NCBI GenBank assembly: GCA_035446765.1
Contig: DAOTFU010000035.1
Location: 1 to 8,631 of the forward strand
Length of the DNA: 8,631 bases
Direction: 5' to 3'
Origin: JALOAF01 sp035446765
GTDB lineage: Bacteria; Patescibacteriota; Gracilibacteria; Absconditabacterales; Absconditicoccaceae
Within the stretch, counting starts at the first letter, position 1, and every line of letters starts with the position of its first letter. Of the stretch, positions 1-8,127 are shown in pieces. The notes under the pieces were generated by a model, which worked only from the letters and a program-made list of their open reading frames with translations, was not told the origin of the DNA and did not search any database. The translations under genes were made by a program, and so were the position numbers.

Positions 1-11
1 TAGTGCTTTAT

Positions 12-860
12 TTATAAAATATTGATATATTTTTTCAAAGATTTCTCCCAATCTCATAAAGGTATTTTTGATTTATTTATTAATTTACTATATTCAGGTC
101 TAGTAGCCTTAGTCACAAATTCATCTGAATTACATTTTTCTAATTTAATTTCATTTCACGATAGCTTGAATATCTCTTTTGCAAAGTCATACCAAGATAT
201 TCAATCATTGTCAGTTTGATTTGTACAATGTATTTTTTTACCTTTATACTTATTTATATCTCAAACAATATCCAAAATAGCAGTGGATAAATCTTTAGTA
301 TATGTTGGAGCACCAAATTGATCTCAAACTATTTTCAATTCTTTTTTAGTTTCAGATAACTTCAACATAGTATTTACAAAATTCTTAAACTGCTTTCATC
401 ACCCATATAACCAACTTGTTCTCACTATTATTGCATTTTTATTCTCAGTCTGCAATAATTGTTCTCATAAATATTTTGCCATTCAATATTCATTTATAGG
501 ATTAGGTTTATCTGTAGGCAAGTATCACTCTTTTTGTGTACCATCGAAAACATAATCTGTAGATATATGCACAATATCAATATTCAACTTATTACATACT
601 TTAGCTAAATTATATACTCATAAAGTATTAACCTGATAATTTAATAATTTTCATTCATCTTCAGCTTTTTCCACATCAGTATAAGCAGCACAATTCACAA
701 CAATATCTATTTTTTCTTTATTTAATATATTTTCAATACTCGATAAATTAGTAATATCTAGGCTATTTTTATCATATCCCACAACTTTATATTTTCTTTT
801 TAATATAGGTATTAAATCATGAGCCAACATGCCAGATGAGCCTGTAATCAATATTTTCAT
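12..860 (-). CDS. rmlD: dTDP-4-dehydrorhamnose reductase (RmlD)
   Basis: RmlD is the last enzyme of dTDP-L-rhamnose synthesis, reducing dTDP-4-dehydro-6-deoxy-L-mannose with NAD(P)H in the cytoplasm. With UGA read as Gly the frame runs from ATG at 858-860 to TAA at 12-14, giving 282 residues, the usual family length. Visible are the nucleotide-binding loop GSSGML (about 7-12), VNCAAYTDVEKAE, the active-site segment STDYVFDG (from about 100), the catalytic YxxxK as YGMAK (Y125, K129), RTSWLYG, DQFGAPTYT and the C-terminal substrate-binding RPEYSKL (R254). I counted 12 in-frame UGA codons among 19 glycines, several on conserved glycines such as NTLG and the G after ISTDYVF-region residues; only the first 69 codons are free of UGA. 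It is the last gene of a tight rmlB-A-C-D run, two bases after rmlC. What follows its stop (bases 1-11) is too short to interpret. The start matches the family N-terminus. Confidence 0.96.
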
Positions 861-862
861 AT

Positions 863-1435
863 TTAAAACGGATTAGTTTCATAAAAATCTTTTAAATTTT
901 GACTATTTTTATCTTTTTCAGATAAGATTAAATCACTAATTCAATATTTACTTTTTATTTCATCTCGATTTATATTTAAGTCCAAGTCATTAAACTTTAT
1001 TCATCACTCAGAATTTGGATCATAAAAATTGTCACATTTATATACAAATTCTGTATCATCTTCCAAAGTCAAAAATCAATGAGCAAATCACCTAGGAATC
1101 AAAAACTGTCTTTTATTTTCAGCAGTCAATTCAATCATCTCATATTTTCCATAAGTAGAGGAGTCTTTTCTTAGATCTACCGCAAAATCTAATACCGCTC
1201 ACTTGATAACTCTAACTAATTTAGCTTGAGGATTATTAATTTGAAAATGGAATCATCTAAAAACTCATTTTTTGGATTTACTATGATTATCTTGTATAAA
1301 TTCACAATTAATTCATGTTTCAAAAAAATCTTTTTTATTGTAAGTTTCCATAAAAAATCATCTTTCATCTCCAAAAATCTTTGGTTCTATAATAAAAACA
1401 TCAGCTATATCTGTCTTTTTAAATTCAAAAGCCAT
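863..1435 (-). CDS. rmlC: dTDP-4-dehydrorhamnose 3,5-epimerase (RmlC)
   Basis: RmlC converts dTDP-4-dehydro-6-deoxy-D-glucose to the L-lyxo form, the third step of dTDP-L-rhamnose synthesis. The frame gives 190 residues, a normal length for this small cupin-fold enzyme. Motifs in order are GDERGFFMETY (near 20), NHS (H51), KGVFRGFHFQ with the catalytic-type His at 63, VDLRKDS, PRGFAHGF, a Tyr in EFVYKCDN (Y132), SEGGIKFND and LSEKD (172-175). Ten of the twelve glycines are encoded by UGA, for example in RGFHFQ, both glycines of RGFAHGF and both of SEGG. Codon 157 (965-967) is CGA in the I-x-? segment after NDLDLN, where RmlC proteins carry Trp (IDW/INW); I read it as Trp. The gene lies three bases after the rmlA stop and two bases before rmlD. 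The start ATG at 1433-1435 gives the expected N-terminus. Confidence 0.96.
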
Positions 1436-1438
1436 TTA

Positions 1439-2299
1439 TTATTTTATCAAATTTAATAAATATTTACCATAACCACTATTTATCAAAGGTTCTGCTAATT
1501 TTTTCAGTTGCTCATTATCTATAAATCATTTTTTATATGCAATTTCTTCTATACATCATATTTTTAATCCTTGTCTTTCTTGTACAGCGTGCACAAATTC
1601 TGAAGCTTGTATTAGAGAAGAAAATGTACCAGTATCCAATCGTGCAGTTCATCTTCATAATATTTTAACTTTCAACTTTTTGTTTTCTAAATAATATTTA
1701 TTTACATCAGTTATCTCATATTCTCACCTTGCGCTAGGTTTCAAATTTTTAGCTACTTCTACAACACTATTATCATAAAAATACAATCCTGGCACTGCAT
1801 AATTAGATTTCGGATTTTTAGGTTTTTCTTCAATAGATAAAGCATTTAATTTATCATCAAATTCTACTACTCAATATCTTTCAGGATCTGATACATGATA
1901 AGCAAAGACAGTTCATCAATCTATATTTCCCATATCGGCTAAAGTTTCTTCCATATCACTTCCATAAAATATATTATCTCCTAATACCAGAGCCACATCA
2001 TCATCTCATATAAATTCTTCTCACAGTACAAAAGCCTGAGCTAAACCATTTGGCACCTCTTGTACTTTGTAACTAAATTTACAACCCAAATTACTTCCAT
2101 CTCACAATAGTTGTTCAAATTTTGGTAAATCTGTCGGTGTAGAAATTATTAAAATTTCCGAAATACCAGCAGACATTAAAGTAGAAAGAGGGTAGTATAT
2201 CATAGGTTTATCATATATTGGCATAAGTTGTTTACTAACAGCCAAAGTTAGTGGATATAATCTAGAACCAGATCAACCAGCTAATATAATTCATTTCAT
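1439..2299 (-). CDS. rmlA: glucose-1-phosphate thymidylyltransferase (RmlA)
   Basis: RmlA makes dTDP-glucose from glucose-1-phosphate and dTTP, the committed first step of dTDP-rhamnose synthesis. The reading frame gives 286 residues, typical of the short RmlA/RffH class. It shows the nucleotide-binding loop MKGIILAGGSGSRLYP (1-16), SKQLMPIYDKPMIYYPL, VQEVPNGLAQAF, the metal-binding LGDN (D108), IEEKPKNPKSNYAVPGLYFYD (EEKP 157-160, with the conserved Lys159), GEYEITDVN and LDTGT (221-225). UGA encodes glycine, including the third residue and the second Gly of LAGG. Codon 220 (1640-1642) is CGA directly before LDTGT, where the family has a nearly invariant Trp (AWLDTGT). The gene ends with two consecutive TAA codons (1439-1441 and 1436-1438) just before rmlC. 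The start at 2297-2299 is chosen because it gives the family N-terminus MKGIILAGG; there is no Shine-Dalgarno sequence. Confidence 0.96.
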
Positions 2300-2306
2300 A
2301 CCAAAT

Positions 2307-3275
2307 TTATTTTATAGAGTTAAAATAATTTTTATAAAATTTTATTGTACTTTTTATTCATTCATCAAAATCATATTTTGGTTTTCGTCACAACTCTTTA
2401 TTGATTTTAGAGAAATCTATAGCATATCTTTTATCATGTCATGGCCTATCAGCCACAAACGATATCCAACTATAATCTAAATCAAAAGCATCCAACAAAG
2501 TATTCGTAATTTCTAAATTTGTTTTTTCTGTATCTCATCATATATTATACACAGATCCATTTTTTCATTTTGTAAAAATATCCCATATTGCATCACAATG
2601 ATCTTCCACATATAACCAATCTCTAACATTCTTACCATTACCATATAAAGTAACTTTTTTTCAATTCATCAAAAGCCATATAAAATGTGGTATCAGCTTT
2701 TCCTTATCTTGGTTTGGTCAATAATTATTTGAACATCTACTTACAGAAACATCTAGTCAGAATGTTCTATGATAGGCTAAAGTTAACAAATCTCCTGATG
2801 TTTTTGAAACACTATAAGGAGAGTTAGGCTTTATAGATGTAGTTTCTTTAAATTTATCATTTGGATCATCCGACAACTCTCAATAAACTTCATCAGTAGA
2901 AACATAGTGGAATCTTCACATTTCAAATTCCTTATGAAGTATCAATAAATTTAATGTTCACAAAACATTTGTTTCCATAAAAATCCCAGGATCTTTTATG
3001 CTATTATCAACATGTGACTCAGCAGCAAAATGTATAACATCCGTAGGATTATATTTTTTATATATTTCTCTTAATTTTTCTAAATCTCTTATATCTATTT
3101 TTTCAAAAAAATAGTTTTTTGAATTTTTCACATCCTCACTTATATTTTCCAGTTTACCAGCATATGTTAAACAATCCACATTTATAAAATTTATATCTGG
3201 ATTAGATAAAACATATTTATTCAAAAAATTTGACCCAATAAATCATGCCCCACCAGTAATAATGATTGTTTTCAT
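2307..3275 (-). CDS. rmlB: dTDP-glucose 4,6-dehydratase (RmlB)
   Basis: RmlB converts dTDP-D-glucose to dTDP-4-dehydro-6-deoxy-D-glucose using bound NAD+. It is an extended short-chain dehydrogenase/reductase of 322 residues, slightly shorter than the usual 330-360. Motifs are TGGAGFIGSNF at the N-terminus (the third Gly of the loop is UGA at 3243-3245), VDCLTYAG, FAAESHVDNSI, the active-site STDEVYGE (T127, D128, E129), the catalytic YSVSK (Y154, K158), SRCSNNYGP, GNGKNVRDWLYVEDH and ADRPGHDKRYAID. Near the C-terminus codon 297 (2385-2387) is CGA in LG?KPKYDFDEGI, where RmlB proteins usually have Trp. An in-frame TAA lies ten bases upstream of the ATG, so the start is well bounded. It is the first gene of the rmlB-A-C-D run, seven bases before rmlA, and is preceded by a 59-base gap with a small hairpin that may separate it from wzx. 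Confidence 0.97.
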
Positions 3276-3300
3276 AAAACTAATTTAATATATAAATAAT

Positions 3301-3316
3301 ACACAATAATTTGTGT
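3301..3316. promoter_or_regulatory. small perfect inverted repeat between wzx and rmlB
   Basis: ACACAA and TTGTGT (3301-3306 and 3311-3316) form a 6-bp stem around a four-base loop in the 59-base gap between the wzx stop and the rmlB start. No T-run follows on the minus strand, so it does not look like an intrinsic terminator. It could be an operator or an RNA-processing hairpin that sets the ratio of flippase to rhamnose enzymes. No convincing -35/-10 pair can be assigned in this very A+T-rich gap. Chance occurrence is possible. Confidence 0.3.
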
Positions 3317-3334
3317 TGTAATAAAAATAGAAAA

Positions 3335-4882
3335 CTATTCAATCTTTTTATTTCTCATATTTAAAACAATTTTTTTTAATCATATAACCTTCTTATAATT
3401 AAGTCAAAATACAATTACAACAAAAATCAAACCAACAATAATTAAATATCAAATATTTCTATACCTAAAGGTGTCTTCCAAAACAAAAATATTATCTTTG
3501 AAATAGTAGATTACACAAGTTAAAACCAAAAAAAATAAAATATTTCTGACTAAAAATTTCCAATCTACTTTCACAGGATATATTTTTTTAATGATACCGT
3601 AAGACCACACAAATATAATTATCATAGCTACGGCAGTACCAATAATAGCACCCCAAAGTCATATCTTCTTCAATAATATAAAATTTAAAATAAAATTAGT
3701 AAGTACAGCAACACCTAAGATTTTTGTTCTTTTTCTAACCACTCACATAGCTGCCAACATCTGAAAATTTAAATAAGATAATATATTAAAAATTAAAAAC
3801 CATCCTCCCAATATCATTAATTGCCCAGAATACAAAAACTTTTGTCCAAAAAATATCGTAGCTATCTCCGGTCATAATACTATCAAAAACAAAGATATAC
3901 CAATTGAAAAGAAGCTAATATATGTATACAAAAAATTTTGTAATATTAATACATCTTTGTTTGATTTTTTTTCTATCATCTCAGTAAACAAAGGAAATAT
4001 GAATACCATAATTGGTGTAATCAAAAGCATTAATATCTGCCTCAAACTCAAAAAATTGGTATAATAACCCGCAGCATCAGGACCAAGCATCACTATCACC
4101 ATTTGTTGATCTATTTGTGTCAAAACCAAAACAACATTCAAACTTACAAAAGTCCACAAAGAATATTTCCAATATTTTTTCAAAAATTTTGTTTCTCTAA
4201 TTATATCTCACTTAAGCAATATTTTTCTATATTTCTTAGTAAAAATCAATATTCATATCGCCAATCCTACAAACATACCACCAATCCATGCTATAGTATA
4301 CTGCATCAAATTTCCTATACCAAACACAAAAAACAATACAGTAAAAACCAATACAGAAAATATTTTAACAAAATCCAAGAGTTTCGCATTAAAAGTATCT
4401 TGAAATGCATTAAAAACTCATATAATAACTTGAAACAAATTTACTCCCAAGAAATAGAAACAAAGATATTTTAATATTAAGACTGAATCAGGACTTTGAA
4501 AATAATTTATAGCAAACCATTCAGCTCCAAAAAATAAAAAAAGTATGATTCATATACTAGTGACCATCTGAACTCCCAAACTCATCCATATACTAGTTTT
4601 GATATAGTTCCATTGTTTTTTTATATAAAATTTTGGTAAAAAATAATTGAGTGATTCTGTTAATCATAAACCATTATATGCTGACAATATACTTATAAAT
4701 CATATAATAGAGTAGAGTACTCCAACATCCGCTACAGATAGAGTATTTGAAACAATCAATTTAATAAAATAACCACAAGGCGCTGCCAAATAACTAAAAA
4801 AATAGAGCCAAAATCACTTTTTTAGCAGTTTTTCTCCCAATGGTTGATCAGGTAGTAAATTTATTTCTTCATTAACTGCCAT
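3335..4882 (-). CDS. wzx: Wzx-type polysaccharide (O-unit) flippase
   Basis: This is a 515-residue integral membrane protein of the polysaccharide-exporter branch of the MOP superfamily, which flips undecaprenyl-linked oligosaccharide units across the cytoplasmic membrane. The protein is almost entirely alternating hydrophobic helices with short basic loops, consistent with roughly 12-14 transmembrane segments. The N-terminus (MAVNEEINLLPDQPLGEK) is a short cytoplasmic lead-in followed by KKGFWLYFFSYLAAP, then the family-typical ADVGVLYSIIGFISILSAY region and GLTESLNYFLPKF. The mid-protein segment LTQIDQQMVIVMLGPDAAGYY resembles the conserved 'D..ml..lg...aG.Y' stretch of these flippases. UGA supplies many glycines. 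All tryptophans here are UGG and there is no CGA or CGG. The start at 4880-4882 has an in-frame TAA immediately upstream, the stop of the dehydrogenase lying three bases away, so the two are surely co-transcribed. The transported glycan cannot be deduced. Confidence 0.9.
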
Positions 4883-4885
4883 AAA

Positions 4886-6148
4886 TTACAACTTCTTATA
4901 AAACTCAAAATTATTTTCATCTAGATCTCATTTTATATCAAAAACTATTCAATCATCTAACAATCATTTTACATCAACATTCTTTAATTCATTATGACTT
5001 ACAGCATAAACAACACCATCATATTTTCATTTAATATTTTTTAATACTTCAGATTCTTTTATATTCAGCTCTTTCATATCATATTTTGTTAAGCTCTCAT
5101 TGTATGGATCGTAAGCTTTTATATTTATACCAAAATCTTTTAATTCTTTAATCATTTCAGAAACTTTACTATTTCTGAAGTCAGGCACATTTTCTTTAAA
5201 TGTTAATCACAATACCAATATATTTGATCAATTAACTTTTTTCCCAGCTTGTATCAACATTTTGACTATAGAATTTGCTACCAATATAGGCATATTATCA
5301 TTTATTCTTCTACCAGCCAAAATTAACTCTGGATTGTATCCAACTTCTTCAGCCTTATAAGCAAGCCAATATGGATCAACACCAATACAGTGTCCTCATA
5401 CAAGACCAGGAAAAAATTTTAAGAAATTCCATTTAGTACCAGCCGCAGCTAATACATCATCAGTATTGATTCAAATTCTTTCAAATATACAACTCAACTC
5501 ATTCATCAATCATATATTTATATCTCTTTGTGTATTTTCAATTACTTTTGATGCTTCTGCTACCTTCATATTTGGTGCTTTATGTGTTCATGCTTTTATA
5601 ATTACATTATACATAGCAACCAATTTATCTGCTATTTCATTAGTAGAACCAGAAACTACCTTTATAATATTTTCTACTGTATGTACTTTATCACCTGGAT
5701 TGATTCTTTCTGGCGAATATCACAAAAAGAAGTCTTCATTATATTTTAATCCACTTTCTTTTTCCAAGATTGGCAAACAAATTTCCTCTGTACAACCAGG
5801 ATAAACAGTAGATTCATAAACTACTATTTGTCATTTTTGTAAGATCTTTCCAATAGCCTCAGAGGATTTTTGCAATGGAGTGAAGTCAGGATTTTTTTGT
5901 TTATTTATAGGAGTTGGAACAGTCACAATTATTACATCACAATCTTTTAGATCTTCAAAATTATTAGTAAATTTTATTCTAGACTCACTTATTTTAGATC
6001 ATATTTCATTTGTAGAATCAATACCATTTTTTAAATCAGTTATTTTCTTTTCTGATATATCCAATCAAACAATATCCATACCAGCCTTATCAAAATTATA
6101 TGCCAATGGTAAACCAACATATCACAATCATACTACAGCAATTTTCAT
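4886..6148 (-). CDS. UDP-N-acetylhexosamine 6-dehydrogenase, WbpO/TviB type
   Basis: This belongs to the UDP-glucose/GDP-mannose dehydrogenase family, which oxidises C6 of a nucleotide sugar in two NAD+-dependent steps. The 420-residue length and the details (IVTVPTPINKQKNPDFTPL, VVYESTVYPGCTEEICLP, NEDFFLGYSPERINPGDK, AGTHKAPNMKVAEASKVIENTQRD) match the WbpO/TviB/VipA branch, which acts on UDP-GlcNAc or UDP-GalNAc rather than UDP-glucose. The N-terminal Rossmann loop is GLGYVG (7-12, with UGA at both of its first two glycines). The catalytic Cys is C254 in GGHCIGVDPYWL, and AAGTKWNF and LGLTFKENVPDFRNSK mark the C-terminal domain. The likely product is a UDP-N-acetylhexosaminuronic acid; gluco or galacto configuration cannot be told from sequence alone. 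It sits ten bases after the hydroxyacid dehydrogenase and three bases before wzx. ATG at 6146-6148 gives the canonical MKIAVVGLGYVG start. Confidence 0.94.
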
Positions 6149-6158
6149 AATGTTTTTT

Positions 6159-7043
6159 TTACAAATCTAAAATTTCATTTACATCTAGCTGATGCATTCT
6201 ACGATCAGCTTCATTTGTCATAGCTCCTATATGTGGAGTAAATATACAATTATTTAATCTATTTAATTCTTCAAAATCCATATCAGTATCAATATATGCT
6301 CAAGCACTTTTATTAACTTCTAAAAATCTATATAAATCATTAGAATTAATTAGTCATCACCTAGCTACATTAATTATTTTAACATTAAAATTTAATTTAC
6401 TCAACAATTCACGATTTATATATCACTCAGTCTCTGTATTTAAAGGTAAATTAATATACAATATATCAATTTTAGTTCAGATTTCATCTATATTATCATA
6501 TTTTTTACAACCCATATATTTCTCTATTTCATTTTCATCAATAAATGGGTCTATTACAAGAAAATTATTCACTCAAAATCCAACTAGTCTTTGGTATATC
6601 TTTTTCCCCACATGACCAAATCAAATAATACAAACATTTTTATCTCACAAGTCATTTCACATGTATTCAAATCTATTTTGTTGATTAATATTATTTATAT
6701 CTTTAATTTTTCTCATCAAAGATAGAGTTCCCCATATAGCTAAATCAGCAACAGAATCAGAATTAGCACCAGGAGTATTTATTATTTTAATTCATTTTTC
6801 CCCACAAAGTTCAGTGTCTATATTATCCAATCAAACACCAATCCTAAAAATAAACTTTACATTAGCGTATTTATTCAAAATAGTCTCATCAATATTCACT
6901 CAACTACGAACTATCAATCAGTAAATTCCATTATTATCAAAATTATCAGATTCATACAACAATTCGAATCATCAATCTCTCAAATAAGACAAATATTCTT
7001 TTTTTATCTCTGGTTCTTTCTCTAAAAGTAATATTTTTTTCAT
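6159..7043 (-). CDS. NAD-dependent D-2-hydroxyacid dehydrogenase (SerA-like, no ACT domain)
   Basis: This is a D-isomer-specific 2-hydroxyacid dehydrogenase of 294 residues, shorter than the 310-330 usual for single-domain-pair members. The substrate-binding half has FRIGVGLDNID (67-76) and NTPGANSDSVADLA (89-102). The NAD half has GFGHVG (141-146), with an acidic residue after the second strand (D165 in VIDPF) suggesting NAD preference. The catalytic triad is visible: R228 in NVARGG, a Glu in DFEE (258-259) and H271 in TPHIGA. There is no ACT or other regulatory domain. Fifteen glycines are UGA, including both of VARGG. The closest familiar relatives are D-3-phosphoglycerate dehydrogenases, but the true substrate is unknown. 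It starts the tight run with the UDP-sugar dehydrogenase, so it may act on a precursor of the polysaccharide instead of in serine synthesis. An in-frame TAA at 7050-7052 bounds the start. Confidence 0.88.
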
Positions 7044-7069
7044 CTTAATTTATATTTTTAAATCGAATC

Positions 7070-7098
7070 TGTCATTGCGAGCGAAGCGTGGCAATCTA
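7070..7098 (+). repeat. short copy of the TGTCATTGCGAG...TGGCAATCTA repeat
   Basis: This 29-base unit begins TGTCATTGCGAG and ends TGGCAATCTA, the same ends as the left part of the element at 8128-8222 (8130-8141 and 8155-8164), in the same orientation. Only the spacer between the two cores differs (CGAAGCG here). TTGC/GCAA plus inner pairs allow a small hairpin. It is clearly richer in G+C than its surroundings and lies in the 101-base gap between the epimerase and the hydroxyacid dehydrogenase. I recall similar sequences as dispersed palindromic repeats in other bacterial genomes, but did not check this. It may be a remnant of a longer element; no right-hand half is visible next to it. Confidence 0.72.
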
Positions 7099-7114
7099 GT
7101 GTTTGATAGCACTA
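7097..7114. other. weak hairpin beside the short repeat
   Basis: TAGTG and CACTA (7097-7101 and 7110-7114) form a 5-bp stem with an 8-base loop. On the plus strand it is followed by a run of six T (7118-7123), but no plus-strand gene precedes it. On the minus strand it follows the epimerase stop without a T-run. It could end or pause transcription between the epimerase and the next gene, but the stem is short and A+T-rich, so chance is a real alternative. Confidence 0.2.
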
Positions 7115-7144
7115 TAATTTTTTCTCATTACTCAACAAAACAGA

Positions 7145-8098
7145 TTATCATTTATATTGTTTATATCGGTCCACAAAATCCTTTACCATTACATCCACAT
7201 CCAGTTTAGGTTTTCGTCACAATCATTCAATGGTATGTTGAATATCAACTTTACTTTCAATTATTTCTCACAATTGCATCGGCTCAAGTATTTTCTCTGC
7301 TTTTTTACCTAACTCTTGTTCAATTCTATCCACAAAATAATTCAATTCTACTATGTTAGTATTTCCAAGATTATATATCTCATATTTAGTTGGATTATCC
7401 AAAGCTTTTACTACTCATTCAATTATATCATACACGTGAGTAAAATTTCTTTTCATATTCCCATGATTAAACAACCTTATAGGTTTTCATTTACTTATAC
7501 TATCTACAAATATATATAAAGATCCATCTGGTCTACCAGCAGGTCACAATACATTAAAAAATCTCAATCCAGTAGTAGGAAAATCAAAAATATGCGAATA
7601 ACTATGAGCTATAAGTTCATTTGATTTTTTGGTAGCTCAATATAGCGTCAACGGTTGGTCGGTCTTATCTTCTACGCTAAATGGAGGAGTGTTACCACCA
7701 TAAACACTAGCAGTAGAAGCATATACAAAATTTTTCACTTTGTAATTTTTGGAAAGATCCAATATATTATGAAATCCAACAATGTTAGTTTGTATATAAG
7801 AAAATGGATTTTTTATACTATACAAGACACCAGCTTGTGCAGCTAAATTACAAACCTTATCTATCTTGTTTTCTTCAAAAACTCTTTTTAGGTCTTCTAA
7901 ATTTTCTAAATTACCTTTATAAAATTTAAAATTATCATATTTCTCTAAAATATTTCTTCTAGAAATTTTCAGATCCACATCATAATAATCATTTTCATTA
8001 TCAAATCCTATCACATTTCTTCATTCTTCCAGTAATTTCTTTGCCAAATGAAATCATATAAATCCACTTGTTCAAGTAATTAATATTGTTTCTGACAT
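7145..8098 (-). CDS. UDP-glucuronate-type nucleotide-sugar 4-epimerase
   Basis: This is an extended short-chain dehydrogenase/reductase of 317 residues that resembles the CapI/LspL UDP-glucuronate 4-epimerases, which interconvert gluco and galacto uronic acids using bound NAD. Motifs are GTSGFIGFHLAKKL (9-22), GFDNENDYYDVDLK (typical of the GlcA subfamily), NLAAQAGVLYSIKNP (84-98), YASTASVYGG, the catalytic YGATK (Y153, K157), NELIAHSYSHIF, LRFFNVLGPAGRPDGS and MKRNFTHVYDIIEGV. The last motif is usually (K)RDFTYIDDIVEGV, so two Asp positions are changed. CGA codons 295 (7214-7216, LG?KPK) and 311 (7166-7168, FVD?YK) both fall at expected Trp positions. The last sense codon is UGA (Gly), then TAA. 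Given the neighbouring UDP-HexNAc dehydrogenase the substrate may be an N-acetylhexosaminuronic acid. In-frame TAA at 8105-8107 bounds the start. Direct copies of one repeat flank the gene. Confidence 0.92.
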
Positions 8099-8127
8099 AA
8101 CATTTTACAAAAATAAAATATTACACT

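Noticed and set aside
3872..4183. A separate small membrane protein on the minus strand
   Set aside because: It is an internal piece of the 515-residue flippase between two UGA glycine codons.
4103..4474. Plus-strand open frame of 123 codons
   Set aside because: It lies antisense to the flippase, has low-complexity composition (Ile, Tyr, Lys, Asn, Gln, Ser) and no recognisable motif. The same holds for the plus-strand frames at 22-219, 1226-1456, 5466-5804, 5880-6170, 7316-7519 and 7655-7846.
7097..7126. Intrinsic terminator on the plus strand (hairpin followed by T-run)
   Set aside because: No plus-strand gene precedes it and the stem is only five base pairs; it is listed merely as a weak hairpin.
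965..7216. The five CGA codons as ordinary arginine
   Set aside because: All five fall on family Trp positions, including the nearly invariant Trp of RmlA AWLDTGT; five substitutions of Trp by Arg with no CGA elsewhere is much less likely. The number is small, so the claim needs genome-wide data.
8099..8127. Promoter for the epimerase (TAATAT on the minus strand at 8118-8123)
   Set aside because: No -35 hexamer lies at a suitable distance and such A+T-rich hexamers are expected by chance here.
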